NCBI GenBank assembly: GCA_949152475.1 | Contig: OX424564.1 | Span: forward strand, 35,338,165-35,402,164 | Length of the DNA: 64,000 bases | Source of the DNA: Terebella lapidaria | Lineage: Eukaryota > Annelida > Polychaeta > Terebellida > Terebellidae | Direction of reading: 5' to 3' | Shown here: positions 1 through 11,579 of the stretch, one piece after another | Numbering within the stretch: position 1 is the stretch's first letter | Layout: each line of letters opens with the position of its first letter | The notes under the pieces: model-generated | The model's input: only the letters and a program-made list of their open reading frames with translations | Database searches by the model: none | Told to the model about the DNA's origin: nothing | Position numbers and translations under genes: made by a program

Positions 1-1120
1 CTTTTAAATTGTGATTCACCTTTTATCACTACCTCATGTTTCTTGTTGTAAGCACACAATCAACTTTCAAAGATTCTGGGTCTGGACAGCTTCTGAAACA
101 CAACTTTTTCGACGAGATTGGAAATATGCTTACCTGGTGCAGTTGACTGGTTGAGTATTCACCCAGTACTAGTTCGTAACCGCTCTGCCCGTGCCATATT
201 TTGAATAACGCCGCGTCGTGATATTGTCCGGGAGTATGTTATCCGAGGTCAAAATATCTTCAAAATTATTATTTTATCCGATGTCAAACGTCAGTAGCGA
301 CGATTATACACGAGAGAAATCAAACACGACCTGCCGGTGGGGCATCCCTTGGTGTATTGACAATACCTGGTGTCGAGTCCGTAAAAAACACTTCCTAAAG
401 TAAATACTCCACGAGAGATGCAGATGATTCGAAGCACGAGGGAGGCAGCGGCGGAGTTCTAGGGGGACGGGGGTTTGGGATCGATTGTTGCCATGGAAAC
501 CAGTGTATTGTTTGTGGGGTATGAACCAATGACAACAAGGGATCACTCATCAGTATTGATGTACGTGGGGATCTGAACATTGATGATTTCTTCTCTTGTT
601 AATGATCTTCTTATTTGCTGTGTTGTGCTTTTATTTTATTATTTTGATAAAGACGGGCTTATGGGAGAGTGTTGTATGCCAAGGTCCGTGTGCGGTGGGT
701 ATACGGCTAATGCTTACAGGAGTGCGAATATCAATCTCTCATCCACAGAGGAATCATTGTACATGTATTGTTCAAGGTTGACCAAAACTGGCTGTCAATA
801 TATTAAGCGCCTGCATATAGGTGTCTTCTAAAAACAGGTGAGACATTGCAGTGATGGAAAGGAAGCATTCCACTGCTGCAGATGTGAACCCCCATAACAT
901 AATCCAACTCGATCTTCTGCGTAAGCAGATCCCACACGCGTCTGATCCTCATGATAACGTTTATTATGACACTGGTTATCTTTCACTGTCCCGTGCAGAG
1001 CACTGTAATAGTGTATGACATAAATCGGTGATATAACCATAATCAGTAAATGGGTATATATTGTTGCATGTAATATTATTTACATGAGATAGCTGAGCAA
1101 TTCAACTGTCAGAGAAAAAT
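1..1120. other. No gene recognised
   Basis: All open frames here are short, overlap on both strands and end without plausible splice sites. I see no RNA gene or clear repeat boundary. Confidence 0.5.
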
Positions 1121-1379
1121 TTATCATCAAGGATAATATTTTCCAAAGAAATCAAGGATTCTAGAAAAATAATGCATCACACCATTTGATCTGCACCATT
1201 TGCTAAAAGTTGCCAGAAATCTCTCATATTTGGATATTAAAGTGGAAAATATATCAAAGTAAACCACTCGAAATGTTTCCAAAGAATGGCTATGAGGGTT
1301 CCCCAAGGCTCTGATACATTCATTGGTACATACACACTGAATTTTACGAGATGTTGGTCCAACACGAAAATCGCGGGTT

Positions 1380-1540
1380 TTCAGGCCGTTTTTCACTCCT
1401 GAAAAATTTCTGGGTATTCTTATGCAAAATTTCATGTAAAGATTCGCATGTAAATTTATGTGGATGGACGGACAGCGGATGCAATGCCACGACAATAGGT
1501 TATCGGAGCATAGGTCTGGTATGCTCAACGAACTCGGTGT
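1380..1540 (+). repeat. Degenerate end of the TTACCGG-family repeat
   Basis: The stretch keeps the family's order of landmarks: 'AAAATTTC', a 'GTGGATGGACGGACAG' block, then 'GCAATGCCACGACAATAGG' and 'TTATCGGAGCATAGG'. These match the type-2 end of the better copies at 36.2, 49.5 and 51.7 kb, where the order is GTGGACGACG, ACGCAACGCCATGCCAATAGG and TTATCGGACCATAGG. An overlapping 152-codon minus-strand frame (1,127-1,585) runs through this repeat and is probably accidental. Confidence 0.5.
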
Positions 1541-4500
1541 CAAAGAGTTCGTGAAGAAACACGACCGTGTGATACTTATAAACACATAGAGAATATTGCG
1601 CCAGTGTGGCGTCAGATATAAATTTCTGGCGAGGCTTTTCTGTTTGTCTCATTTTTTCTAATAGTATGTTCTTTCATAGCCATCATCAAAATCTTGTACT
1701 GAGGCAGTAGGATGATAATGAAATGTTATACTGTAGACAAAATTAAAGGGATGGGTATGTTCTTTTTTTCTGAAGGAAGCAAACATTCAAGGACGCCACG
1801 TTTCTTGTTACTACCAAAAACATTTCACTTTTCTGTAGTTTTGTTGAACTTGGTTGTGTAATTCCAAGATGGTAAACAACTGAGTATACCCGCGACTGCG
1901 CATAATATACAGTGTAATCGTACTGGTGCCGCTGTGATGTGCTCCATCTGTCGATTGTCCCTGGCCGAGTGTATCTCAAACCTTGATCGACCCAGACGTT
2001 TTGTCGCTCAACTCTTCTATTAAAATTCCTCCTCCCACATTATTCTCCGTGTTGATGCGCTCCGCCGATCACGGAAAAGCTTCATTTGCACTTTAAAAGA
2101 GCCACTCGTGAGTTATGAGGAGGTGCATCCTGTTGTCCTTTTGTCTACGTTCTCTGTGACCTCGTCAGGTTTATGTGGCATACGTGCAACAGTTGGGCCG
2201 TGTTGCTCGATGTGCGTCCCATGTCTCATCGTCAGGAACACGTGAAACACAAAATGGGAGGGGGGGGGGGTCACACCCATTATTGATTCCATCGTACGAC
2301 ACCCGACAATTGATTGACAATGCTATGGAATGGCGACTAAATCATCCTGACAGCACCACATGCAAATTTATCTAGTCATTCTGTATAAGTTACATGTAGT
2401 CTGCGGGATCCTAATATTTCTTGCCCTTTATTGGGGAGATCCAAGATGTGTTGACATATTTAGGACACCGCACTGGCCGATTCAATGGGTATCAATTGAT
2501 TTTCCTCCTGTCTGAATAACGCGTGAATACCTGGAATAGCCAGAACTGGTCTACCTGAGGAAAGTTCAGAAAATTATTACCTCTGATGAGGTGACTACCG
2601 TTGAGGGCAAAACAATTTGGATAATGTTCCTGAATTGTCACTTTAAGTCAGAATTATCAAGTAACCCTCGTCAAGCAATACCACTTGAGTGTGTGTTCAT
2701 CCAACAGCCTGCTGTAGTGTGGTCTCCAATTATCCAACCAGTAATTGGTGCCACGGCTGATTGGCGTACTCAAGACCTCGTTACGATCCTAGAGATGCCG
2801 TCACCTACAGAGTGTGTACCTGTTTTGTCCTTGTAAAGAGGGTTACGAATACAAAACGACTATTGTGTGATGAATGTCCACCGTGCTCCGGTGCATGTAG
2901 GAGACACAAAGGTCACGACACATTCGTCAGACTCCAAAAAACAGCAGATACATAATACAAACAACACCCATGATCCTTATCAGAGGGTCGGTTGTCTATA
3001 TGAGATGTTAACAAAATACTTATGAATAATGAGCTCATTATATAAATTATTACGCGCTGAATCTCTGTATAAATTATGTGAAAAATTCGGCTCACCTATA
3101 TAATACACCACCAAGTTTGCGTTTGCTGTTTTTTTATGCCATCATCAAAATTTTAATATCATCAAAATCTTTACTACGAATTAGTAGGCTGATACACACA
3201 ACTGTTTTACTGTAGATGGGAGGTATAGAGACCGGTATACAACAATTGCACCTACGCGTTACTGGTGCCCAACGACGTCACGTTCCTTGTTACAAAAATG
3301 TACTACGGAAACATATAATTCACTATGTGCTTCGTTTCTAATTCAAAGATTGTAAAGAAATTGAGATATGTACAAATATTCCGCACTGTGCAGTATACAG
3401 TTTAGTGACCACTGGTGCCACCGAATCGTTCATGGCCGAGTGTATTTCTAGCACTCATTGATCCGGACGATCTGTCGATTACCTCTTGTATCAAAATTCC
3501 TTGGCATTAATCTCCACGTTGATGCACTCCATCGATCACAGAAGAGCTTCATCTGCACTTTAAAGAGCCACTCCTGAATTACGAGGAGGTGCATCCTGTC
3601 GCCTTTTTGTATACGTTTTCCGTGACCTTGTCAGATTTCTGTAGCATAGGTGCAACAGTTAGACCGTGTTGCTAAGTGTGTGTCCCCTTCCTGATCACAA
3701 AAAAATAAATAAAAAAATAAAAGAAAACACAAAATGGGGTAATACCTATACTCGATTTCATTATACCACATCGAACCATTGATTCACAATACTATGAAGT
3801 AGCGACTAAATCATTTTGACAGCACCACCTGTAAATTTATCTAATCATTGTGCGTGAGTTAGTCTATGGAAACGTAAAAGTTCTTGTACTTTTCTGGAAA
3901 GTGCATTGATGTGCAACAAGATCTGCTGATGATGGCATTTTGATGATGGCATAAAAAAAAACAGCAAACGCAAACTTGGTGGTGTATTATATAGGTGAGC
4001 CGAATTTTTCACATAAGTTATACAGAGATTCAATATGTTGCCGACATATTGATTTTGTCATTTGATTTTTTCGTGCGTGAAGACATTGTAAATAGCGAGG
4101 TACATTGCATTTGGTCTAGCTACAGAAAGATTGAAGAGATTGTAGCTTTTGGTGAGGTGACCTCCTGAGTTCAAAACAATCTGGATAATGTTTGCCACTT
4201 CAGGTCAGAATGATCAAGTAACCCTTCGCCAAGCAATACCACTTAAGTGTGTGTTAATCCTAGCAGTCTGCCCTAAGTTGGTCTCAGCCAATTACTCGAC
4301 CAGTAACTGATGCCAAAGTCGAGTAGAGTACTGAAGACCTCGTTACGATCCTACAAATTTTGTACCAGCGTTGTCCTTGTAGAGAAGGTTACAAATACAA
4401 ATGACTATTGTGTGATGAATGCCCACCGTGCTCCGGTGAATGTGTGAGGCACAATGGTCACGACACATTCGTGCGACTCCAACAACAACAGATACATGGC

Positions 4501-5785
4501 ACAAACAACATCTTTGAAGCTTATCAGATTATGTTTGAGAAATATCGGTTGCCATGATAAGATGATGACAAAATATTTCTGATTGATGAGCGCTTTATAC
4601 AATTATTACGTGCTGGAGTTCTGTTTCAATTATCAAGTCTCAACCATGGGGAAATCTGGCTAAACTTTAAACCCTTAGCTCTGGATTTTTTTCTTCTTCA
4701 GCAAGATAGACAAATCATAACTTTGAATATATTCTGAATTTTTTGCTCTCTCCAAAATTGTTTGATGAAAATTTTAATATCAAAATAATGGGGTGCTAGG
4801 CTGATACAAACAACGGTACACATTATACTCTGGGTAAAGTGATGGAGACGAGAATACACCAATCGCACCTACAGGTTTTTCATCTCGAACAGAGCAAACA
4901 CCCAAGAACGTCACGTTCCTTGTTTCTTAGTACTACAAAAATAGGTAAGTTCCTCATATCTCTTGTTGCACTGCGCAGTATACAGCTTATTGGCCACTGG
5001 TGTCGCCTAATGCTCCGTCTGTCTACTATTCATGGCGCAATGTATCCCAAGCACTGTCGTTTCATTTCTCCACTCCTTTATTGAAATTCCTAGGCACTGG
5101 TCACTGTGTCGATGCATTCCGCCGATCACGGAAGAGCTTCATTAACACTTTAAAAGAGCCACTCGTGAGTTATGAGGAGGTACGTCCTGTTGTCTTTTTG
5201 TCTTTGGTCTCTGTGACCTCGTCAGGTTTCTGTGGCATAGGTGCAACAGTTGTGCCGTGTTGCTCCGTGTGTGTCCACTGTCACATCGTCAGGAACACGA
5301 AAACACAAAATGGGGGTCACACCCATAATTGTTTCCATCGTTCCACACTGAAAATTGATCGACAATGCTAGAGAGTAGCAACTAAATCATTCTGACAGCA
5401 GCACATGCAAATTTATCTAGTCATTCTGTATGAGTTAGTCTGCGGGATCGTAATATTTCATGCCCTTTATTGGGTAGATCCTAGATGAGTTGACATATTT
5501 ACAACACCACACTGGCCAATTCGATGGGTATCAATTGATTTTTCTAGTGCCTGGAAAACTCTGGAATATCTGGAATAGCCAGAAAACATTCAGAAAATTA
5601 TAACCTCTGATGAGGTGACCTCCGTTGAGTACAACACAATTTGGATAATGGTCCTGAATTGTCGCTTCAGGTCAGAATTATCAAGTAACTTCTCGTCAAG
5701 CAATACCACATGAGTGTGTGTTCATCCATCAGCCTGCTGTAGTGTGGTTTCCAATTATCCAACCAGTAATTGGTGCCACCGCTGA

Positions 5786-6193
5786 TTGGCGTCCTCAAGA
5801 CCTCGTTACAATCCTAGAGATGCTGTCACTTACAGAGTGTGTACCTGCTTTGTCATTGTAGAGGAGGTTACAAATACAAAACGACTATTGTGTGATGAAT
5901 GTCCACCATGCTCGGGCGCATGTAGGAGACACAAGGGTCACGACACATTCGTCAGACTCCAACAACAACAGATACATGATACAAACAACATCCATGATCA
6001 TTATCATAGGGTTGGTTACCATTATGAGATGTTAGCAAAATACTCCTGCGACATACTTCTACTCCTGCGACAGGGATATGTTTTACCAAGACTAATAGCT
6101 GCTTTCAAGAAATTATATGGACGTCATCACAATCTGGTTGATAAGTACACAAAATCTGGTACAAGTATGCAACAAGAACTTTTTGCATGTTAA
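5786..6193 (+). pseudogene. B-box-like zinc-finger fragment in repeat unit 3
   Basis: This is the longest open frame in the five-unit array, 135 codons. Its first half has the spacing Cys-Thr-Cys ... Leu-Cys-Asp-Glu-Cys ... Cys-Arg-Arg-His-Lys-Gly-His, resembling the C-x2-C / C-x2-H / H ligand pattern of TRIM-type B-box fingers (C-x2-C followed by H-K-G-H). The second half (LIAAFKKLYGRHHNLVDKY) is a basic, helix-prone segment unique to this unit. Units 1, 2, 4 and 5 carry shorter versions of the first half. No start codon context, intron or upstream domain supports an active gene, so I read it as a relic of the repeated element. Assignment to the B-box family is an inference from residue spacing. 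Confidence 0.35.
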
Positions 6194-6199
6194 TGTTTT

Positions 6200-6430
6200 G
6201 GAATTCATGACGGGTGCCACATGTGGGGCCGGAAATTCTCACTCTTTCCGGAACACCTGATTTCACCCCTTTATGGCCATATATGGGGGTTCATGAAGTT
6301 CCATTAAAATTTTCTTCATTTTGCCTGACACTGGACTTTGAGATTGGATAATGGACTCGGTTTTGTTTGCTCGGATACTATATTCCTAGGCATTGTTTCC
6401 ATGTTTATTCTGAATAATGAACTCTTTATA
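6200..6430. repeat. Dispersed repeat, second copy at 9,370-9,600, fragment at 16,880-16,960
   Basis: The segment 'ATGACGGGTGCCACATGTGG' is followed by a run through 'CATGAAGTTCC' and ends near 'GATTGGATAATGGACTCGG'. The same order recurs at 9,395-9,560 (ATGACGAATGCCACATGTGA ... GATTCGATAAAGGACT), and a reverse-complement fragment lies at 16,900-16,950. It has no coding frame. Ends and target duplications could not be fixed. Confidence 0.5.
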
Positions 6431-9149
6431 TAATTATTGGGAAAATTCGGCTAACCTATAGACCACCAGCTCTACGTTTGCGTTTGGTGTTCTTTTTTGC
6501 CATCATCAAAATTTTAATATCATAAAAATCTTGTACTAAGATGTAGTAGGCAGCTGATACATACAACTCTTACACTGTAGATAAAGGTATAGAGACTGGT
6601 ATACAACAATCGCACCTACGTGTCAATGGTGCCCAAGGACGGCACGTTCCTTGTTACTATGAAAATAGGCCAGATCTTTATGTTTTGTTTTTAATTCAAA
6701 GATTGTAAACATGTTGAGGCACCTACAAAACTTCCGCACTGCGCAGTATACAGTCTATTGGCCACTGGTGCCGCTGCGGTGTGTTCCATCCGTCAACTGT
6801 TCTTGGACGAGTGTATCCAAGCACTGATCGATCCGGACATTTTGTCAATTAATTCTTTATTAAAATTCCTCCATTTCTCCCGCATTATTATATCTGTTGA
6901 TGCGTTCCGCCGATCACGGAAAAGCGTCATTTGCACTTTAAAAGAGCCACTCGTGAGTTATGAGGAGGTGTACCCTGTTGTGTTTTGTCTACGTTCTCTG
7001 GGACCTCGTCAGGTTTATGTGGCATACATGCAACATTTGGGAAGACGTGAAACACAAAATGGGAGTTATATGTACACTTGATTCCATTGTATAACATCAA
7101 GCAATTGATCCACGATGCTATGTAGTAGCGACGTAATCATACTGGCAGCACCACATGCAATTTTATATAGTCATTGTGTGTGTATAAGATAACAAACGTA
7201 AAATACAACATTTTGCAATAGAAACAAAGCCCGTCAAACAATACCACTTGAGTGTGTGTTCATTCAACAGCCTGCCGTAGTTTGGTCTCCAATTATCCAA
7301 CCAGTAATTAGTGCCACTGCTGATTAGCGTACTTAGGAGCTCGTTATGATCTTAAATATGCCATCACTAACACAGTTTGTTTCTGCATTGTCATTATGGA
7401 AAAGATTACAAATACAAAATGAGTATTGTGTGAAGAATGTCCACCACGGTCTGGTGCATATACGAGACACAAGAGTCACGACACATTCGTCCGACTCCAA
7501 CAACAACAAATCATGACACGAACAACATCTATGATTATGTTTGGTCGGTTGCCATGATAAGATGCTAACAATATAGTTATGGATAATAAACTCCTCATAT
7601 ATATATATTATCCGATGATTTTCTGTTTCAAGCACCAAGTTCCAATTATGGGGAAACATGTATGACCTATAGAACACTAGCTCAGGGTATTTGCTTCAGC
7701 AAGTTTCAAGCAGAAAATGTAACTTTGTTTATATTCCAAACTTGTTTTTATTCCAAAATTGTTTGATGTTAGGTTTTGTTTTATTGTCGTTGTCAAAATC
7801 TAGTACTGAGTGTTAATGCTGTACTCTGGATGAAACACCTTCATGCTTCTTTGTCTCGAACAAAGCAAACACTCAAGGTGACCGTCGTCACTTTTCTTGT
7901 TACAACGAAAACAGGTAACTTCCTTGTAATTTTTTGTCCAACTTGTCTAGTTCGACGATTGTAAAGAACTTGAGTATACGCGCAACTGTGCATCATACAT
8001 TTTATTGGCTACTGGTGCCGCCTTGAAGCTCCATCTGTCAACTGTGCATGGCCGAGTGTATTTCAAGCACTCATCGATCCGAACGTTTTATCGCTCAACT
8101 CTTTTGAAATTCCTGCGCAACAGTCTCCGTGTTGATGTGCTCCGTCGATCACGAAAGAGCTTCATTTGCAAGGTAAAAGAGTCACTCGTGAGTTATGAGG
8201 AGGTGCATTCTGTTGTCCTTTTCTCTATGTCCTCTGTGACCTCGTTAGGTTTCTGCGGCATACGTGCAACAGTTGGACCGTGCTGCGCGGTGTGTGTCCC
8301 CTATCACATCGTTAGGAACACGAAAACACAAAATGGGGGTCACACCTATACTTGATTCCATTATACCACATGGAACAATCAATCGTCAATGCCATGGAGT
8401 AGCGAAAAAATCTTACTAACAACACCACATATACATTTATTTAGTCATTCTTCAGTTAGTCTATGGATAGTCCATAGTTAGTCTATGGAAGCCTAACATT
8501 TCTTGCCCTTTACCGAGTAGACCGTGGATACTCAGCAAGGTCAGTGTTGTTGACATATTTAGACCTTACTGGCCGATTCAATGGGTATCAATTGATTGCT
8601 TCTCATGTCTATCTTATAACCTTTCATGAGGTGATCTCCGTTGAGTGCAAAACAATCTGGATAATGGTTCTGAATTGCGACTTCAGGTGAGAATTATCAA
8701 GCAACCCCTCGTCACGCAATACCACTTGAGTGTGTGTTCATCCAACAGCCTGCACTAGTTTGGTCTCCAATATCCAACCAGTGATTGGTGCCACGGCTGA
8801 TTGACGTACTCAAGACCTCGTTACGATCCTAGAGATGCCGTCACTTTCAGAGTTTGTACCTGTTTTGTCCTTGTAGAGAGGGTTACAAATGCAAAAAAAA
8901 AGACTATTGTGTGATGAATGCCCACCGTGCTATGGTGCATGTACGAGACACAAAGGTCACGACACATTCGTTCGACACGACTCCAACAACAAACACATGA
9001 TACGGACAACATCTATGATGCTTATCAGATTAATATGTCGGCTATCATGTTAACAATGAATAACTAACTCTTTATATACTAATTACGCGCTAAAATTTCG
9101 TTTCAAATTTCAATTATGGGAAAATCTGGTTCGGCAAGTTTCAAGTAGG

Positions 9150-10160
9150 AGCATAACGTACGATAATCATGGAATATGGGTGGGCACGAAATACGCAGCG
9201 ACGTCGATGATTCTGGTTTTTCATGTTATTTGGTTTCACTGGTAGTGGACATTGAACCAGTCACCGATAATTCAATCCACTTAGTATCTATTGGTGTCAG
9301 TTCACCAGACTTCTTTAGGATTTTTAAAGTGGTTTTAATATCTTGTCTGCGTAATTATTGATAAGATTTCATTGCTTGTATTTTTGTGGACTATATGACG
9401 AATGCCACATGTGAGGCAGGAAATGTTCACTTTGTCTGTAACACCAAACTTTAACCTCTTCATGGCTATATTTTGGTTATTAATGATGTTCCAAAACATA
9501 TGGAGTAACCTTGACTTTAAGATTCGATAAAGGACTTATAACGGAGAACGGTTTTGTCCAATCGGAATACCATATACTTGAGTATTGGTTACATCGTATT
9601 GGTGGTAATAGATTGATACTTACATCGTATTTATTCTGATTCCATCCTAATTTAAGCTGATGTACAGTAGAAAGACGTATATTTCCACACTATATGCCCT
9701 GGTGTCAACGCCAGTGTGGCTATGGACATTACAGTTTGGTCTGACTCTCTTGCTATTTCAAAATGCATAGTTGTCTATGCGTATATACATGCCTTCTATC
9801 ATAATTCAAAGTTGATCTATGTTAGCGTTATCTTCTAATGTGATCACAAAAATCTTGTTTCAGTCATGATAAACTTAACTGAATATTTGTATTTGTAAGT
9901 GCGCAAATTAATTCCCATTTGAAACCCGCACTTATGCGAGAGGTGTAGGACATGCCAAGGACAGGAGGACATGTTCAGTAAATAAGTTTCGCTCATCATT
10001 GGAACCTATGCATGCAATACATCCGTATTGTCGACATGAAGTCTTGGTTTGACCATGTAAATAGGTGTATGACGTACTATATGAGATGCTACAGGACTCT
10101 TCCAATCATCTAACTGGAACCATGTTGCCCGACATACGTGAATCTGTATTGTGTAATTGA
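9150..10160. other. No gene; repeat debris
   Basis: This contains the second copy of the 6.2-kb dispersed repeat and, at 9,600-9,630, a fragment of the 'GGTGGTAATAGATTGATAC' family also seen at 12.3, 17.7 and 54.4 kb. The 75-codon plus-strand frame at 10,170-10,397 just downstream has no recognisable motif, and I do not call it a gene. Confidence 0.45.
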
Positions 10161-10572
10161 TCTTCTGTCATGAATTTGGGCTTCTTACTAGTGGAGCTTT
10201 ATGTGAAGCTAAATGCTATTGACAGGTCTGAGGAACTGTTTGTGCCACAAACATGTCATATGTTCTACAGGTTGCTCCGAGAACTTCTGTCTTTCTCTGA
10301 AGCTTTTCGTGAGCATTTCATTGAGCTGATGGCAGGGAGGGAAGATCATCTTTCGTCTGATTCTATTGAATTCCAGAGTGACGACTTCGCAGAATAAACC
10401 TCAAGAAATGAATCGTCCCCATAATATCAAGTTTTGACGACACACACAGGAGATTGACTGGACCGAAGTGTCGATATCGACATGTGTATCACAATTGGCC
10501 AGCTAGTGTGTCAGACCAGTATGCTCTAATCAGTGACAGTATATGTAAATTTATACGAGAAACACGTTATCT

Positions 10573-10934
10573 TTGTGTTATAGTTGTATGCATGTCGGCA
10601 CAAATGATCTGGGCAAACCAGTAGACCTCATTTTGGACAGGAAGCTAATGCAGGACCGGAGGGCCCCTGCAAAGACCAAGGCTGTGAGTTTCTCTCCACA
10701 TGGCGGAGGTTTGTCAATGACAAGACCCCTAAGAAAGAGATGTTTGCACGTGATGGCCTGCACCCAAACTACAACGGGACAACCAAACTGAAGAAAGTTT
10801 TTGATGGCACAACCGCTCGTCTGCGAGGACACACCAGGTCCCTGATTCAAGGCCACACCAGCAGGAAGCGACGAAACGCAACTGTGTGGCTGACCACACC
10901 AGAAAAATCACTATTCGCAAGTAAAGGTATGTAG
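10573..10934 (+). pseudogene. SGNH-hydrolase-like fragment
   Basis: Two short blocks typical of SGNH/GDSL esterase folds lie close together: MHVGTNDLGKP (block III, His-Val-Gly-Thr-Asn-Asp) near 10,590 and FARDGLHPNYNGTTKL (block V, Asp-x-x-His catalytic pair) near 10,743. They sit in different frames with no clear intron between them. The nucleophile block with GDS-type serine is not seen upstream. The second block ends at a good splice donor (AAAG then GTATGT near 10,928). Esterase domains of this type occur in the first ORF of CR1-like LINEs and in other multi-copy invertebrate genes. I cannot decide between a LINE remnant and part of the neighbouring multi-copy gene. Confidence 0.5.
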
Positions 10935-11407
10935 GGTACTAGTATTTCCTAAATATTTTCATGAATAGACCCATGTGATTCAAAATGGCAAAATTGAAAG
11001 GAACATATTCGCGTGAGATATCAGATGATATGGATGATATATTGCATGACACAACCTTCCAGCGCGTTGATTCATGTTTGCACGTGATGGCCTGCACCCA
11101 AACTACAACGGGACAACCGAACTGAAGAAAGTTTTTGATGGCACAACCGCTCGTCTGCGAGGACACACCAGGTCCCTGATTCAAGGCCACACCAGCAGGA
11201 AGCGACGAAACGCAACTGTGTGGCTGACCACACCAGAAAAATCACTATTCGCAAGTAAAGGTATGTAGGGTACTAGTATTTCCTAAATATTTTCATAAAT
11301 AGACCCATGTGATTCAAAATGGCAAAATTGAAAGGAACATATTCGCGTGAGATATCAGATGATATGGATGATATATTGCATGACACAACCTTCCAGCGCG
11401 TTGATTC
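10740..11407 (+). repeat. Exact-boundary tandem duplication, 334-bp unit
   Basis: Bases 10,740-11,073 are repeated at 11,074-11,407 with very few differences. The unit starts inside the SGNH block V coding stretch (TGTTTGCACGTGATGGCC) and ends at GCGCGTTGATTCA. It therefore copies a coding 3' end, its splice donor (AAAG/GTATGT) and the start of the following intron-like sequence. The near identity indicates a recent event. Confidence 0.9.
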
Positions 11408-11579
11408 ATTGACTCGTGGTGTTGGCTATGATTTATCATATCCCTAACAGCCATCGGTTTCTGATGCATTACAGTGCCAGCAGCAAATATAAATATCGAA
11501 GCATTTTACAAGAAACTGAACAAACATTACATATAATTCATGAAAATGAATCAAAGAAGTGTGCAATGGTAGCAGCGTG

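Larger units (their letters stand above)
1740..9150 (+). repeat. Tandem array of five diverged 1.2-1.7 kb units
   Basis: Five units follow each other head to tail, starting near 1,740, 3,240, 4,810, 6,550 and 7,770. Each has the same landmarks: a stretch ending in 'CTTGTTACTAC', the block 'CACTGGTGCCGC', an alpha block coding LKEPLVSYEEVHPVV-like peptides (near 2,052, 3,515, 5,105, 6,895 and 8,130), and a beta block coding LLCDECPPCSGACRRHKGHD-like peptides (near 2,760, 4,330, 5,786, 7,330 and 8,800). Copies differ by many substitutions and indels, so the array is old. Frames are best kept in units 1, 3 and 5. Unit 3 also contains extra sequence at 6,200-6,430. The element family is not recognised. 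The beta block looks like a B-box-type zinc-binding loop, which suggests descent from a coding repeat rather than a simple satellite. Confidence 0.75.

Noticed and set aside
1127-1585. 152-codon minus-strand frame
   Set aside because: It runs through a degenerate copy of a non-coding repeat and contains no motif or codon signal.
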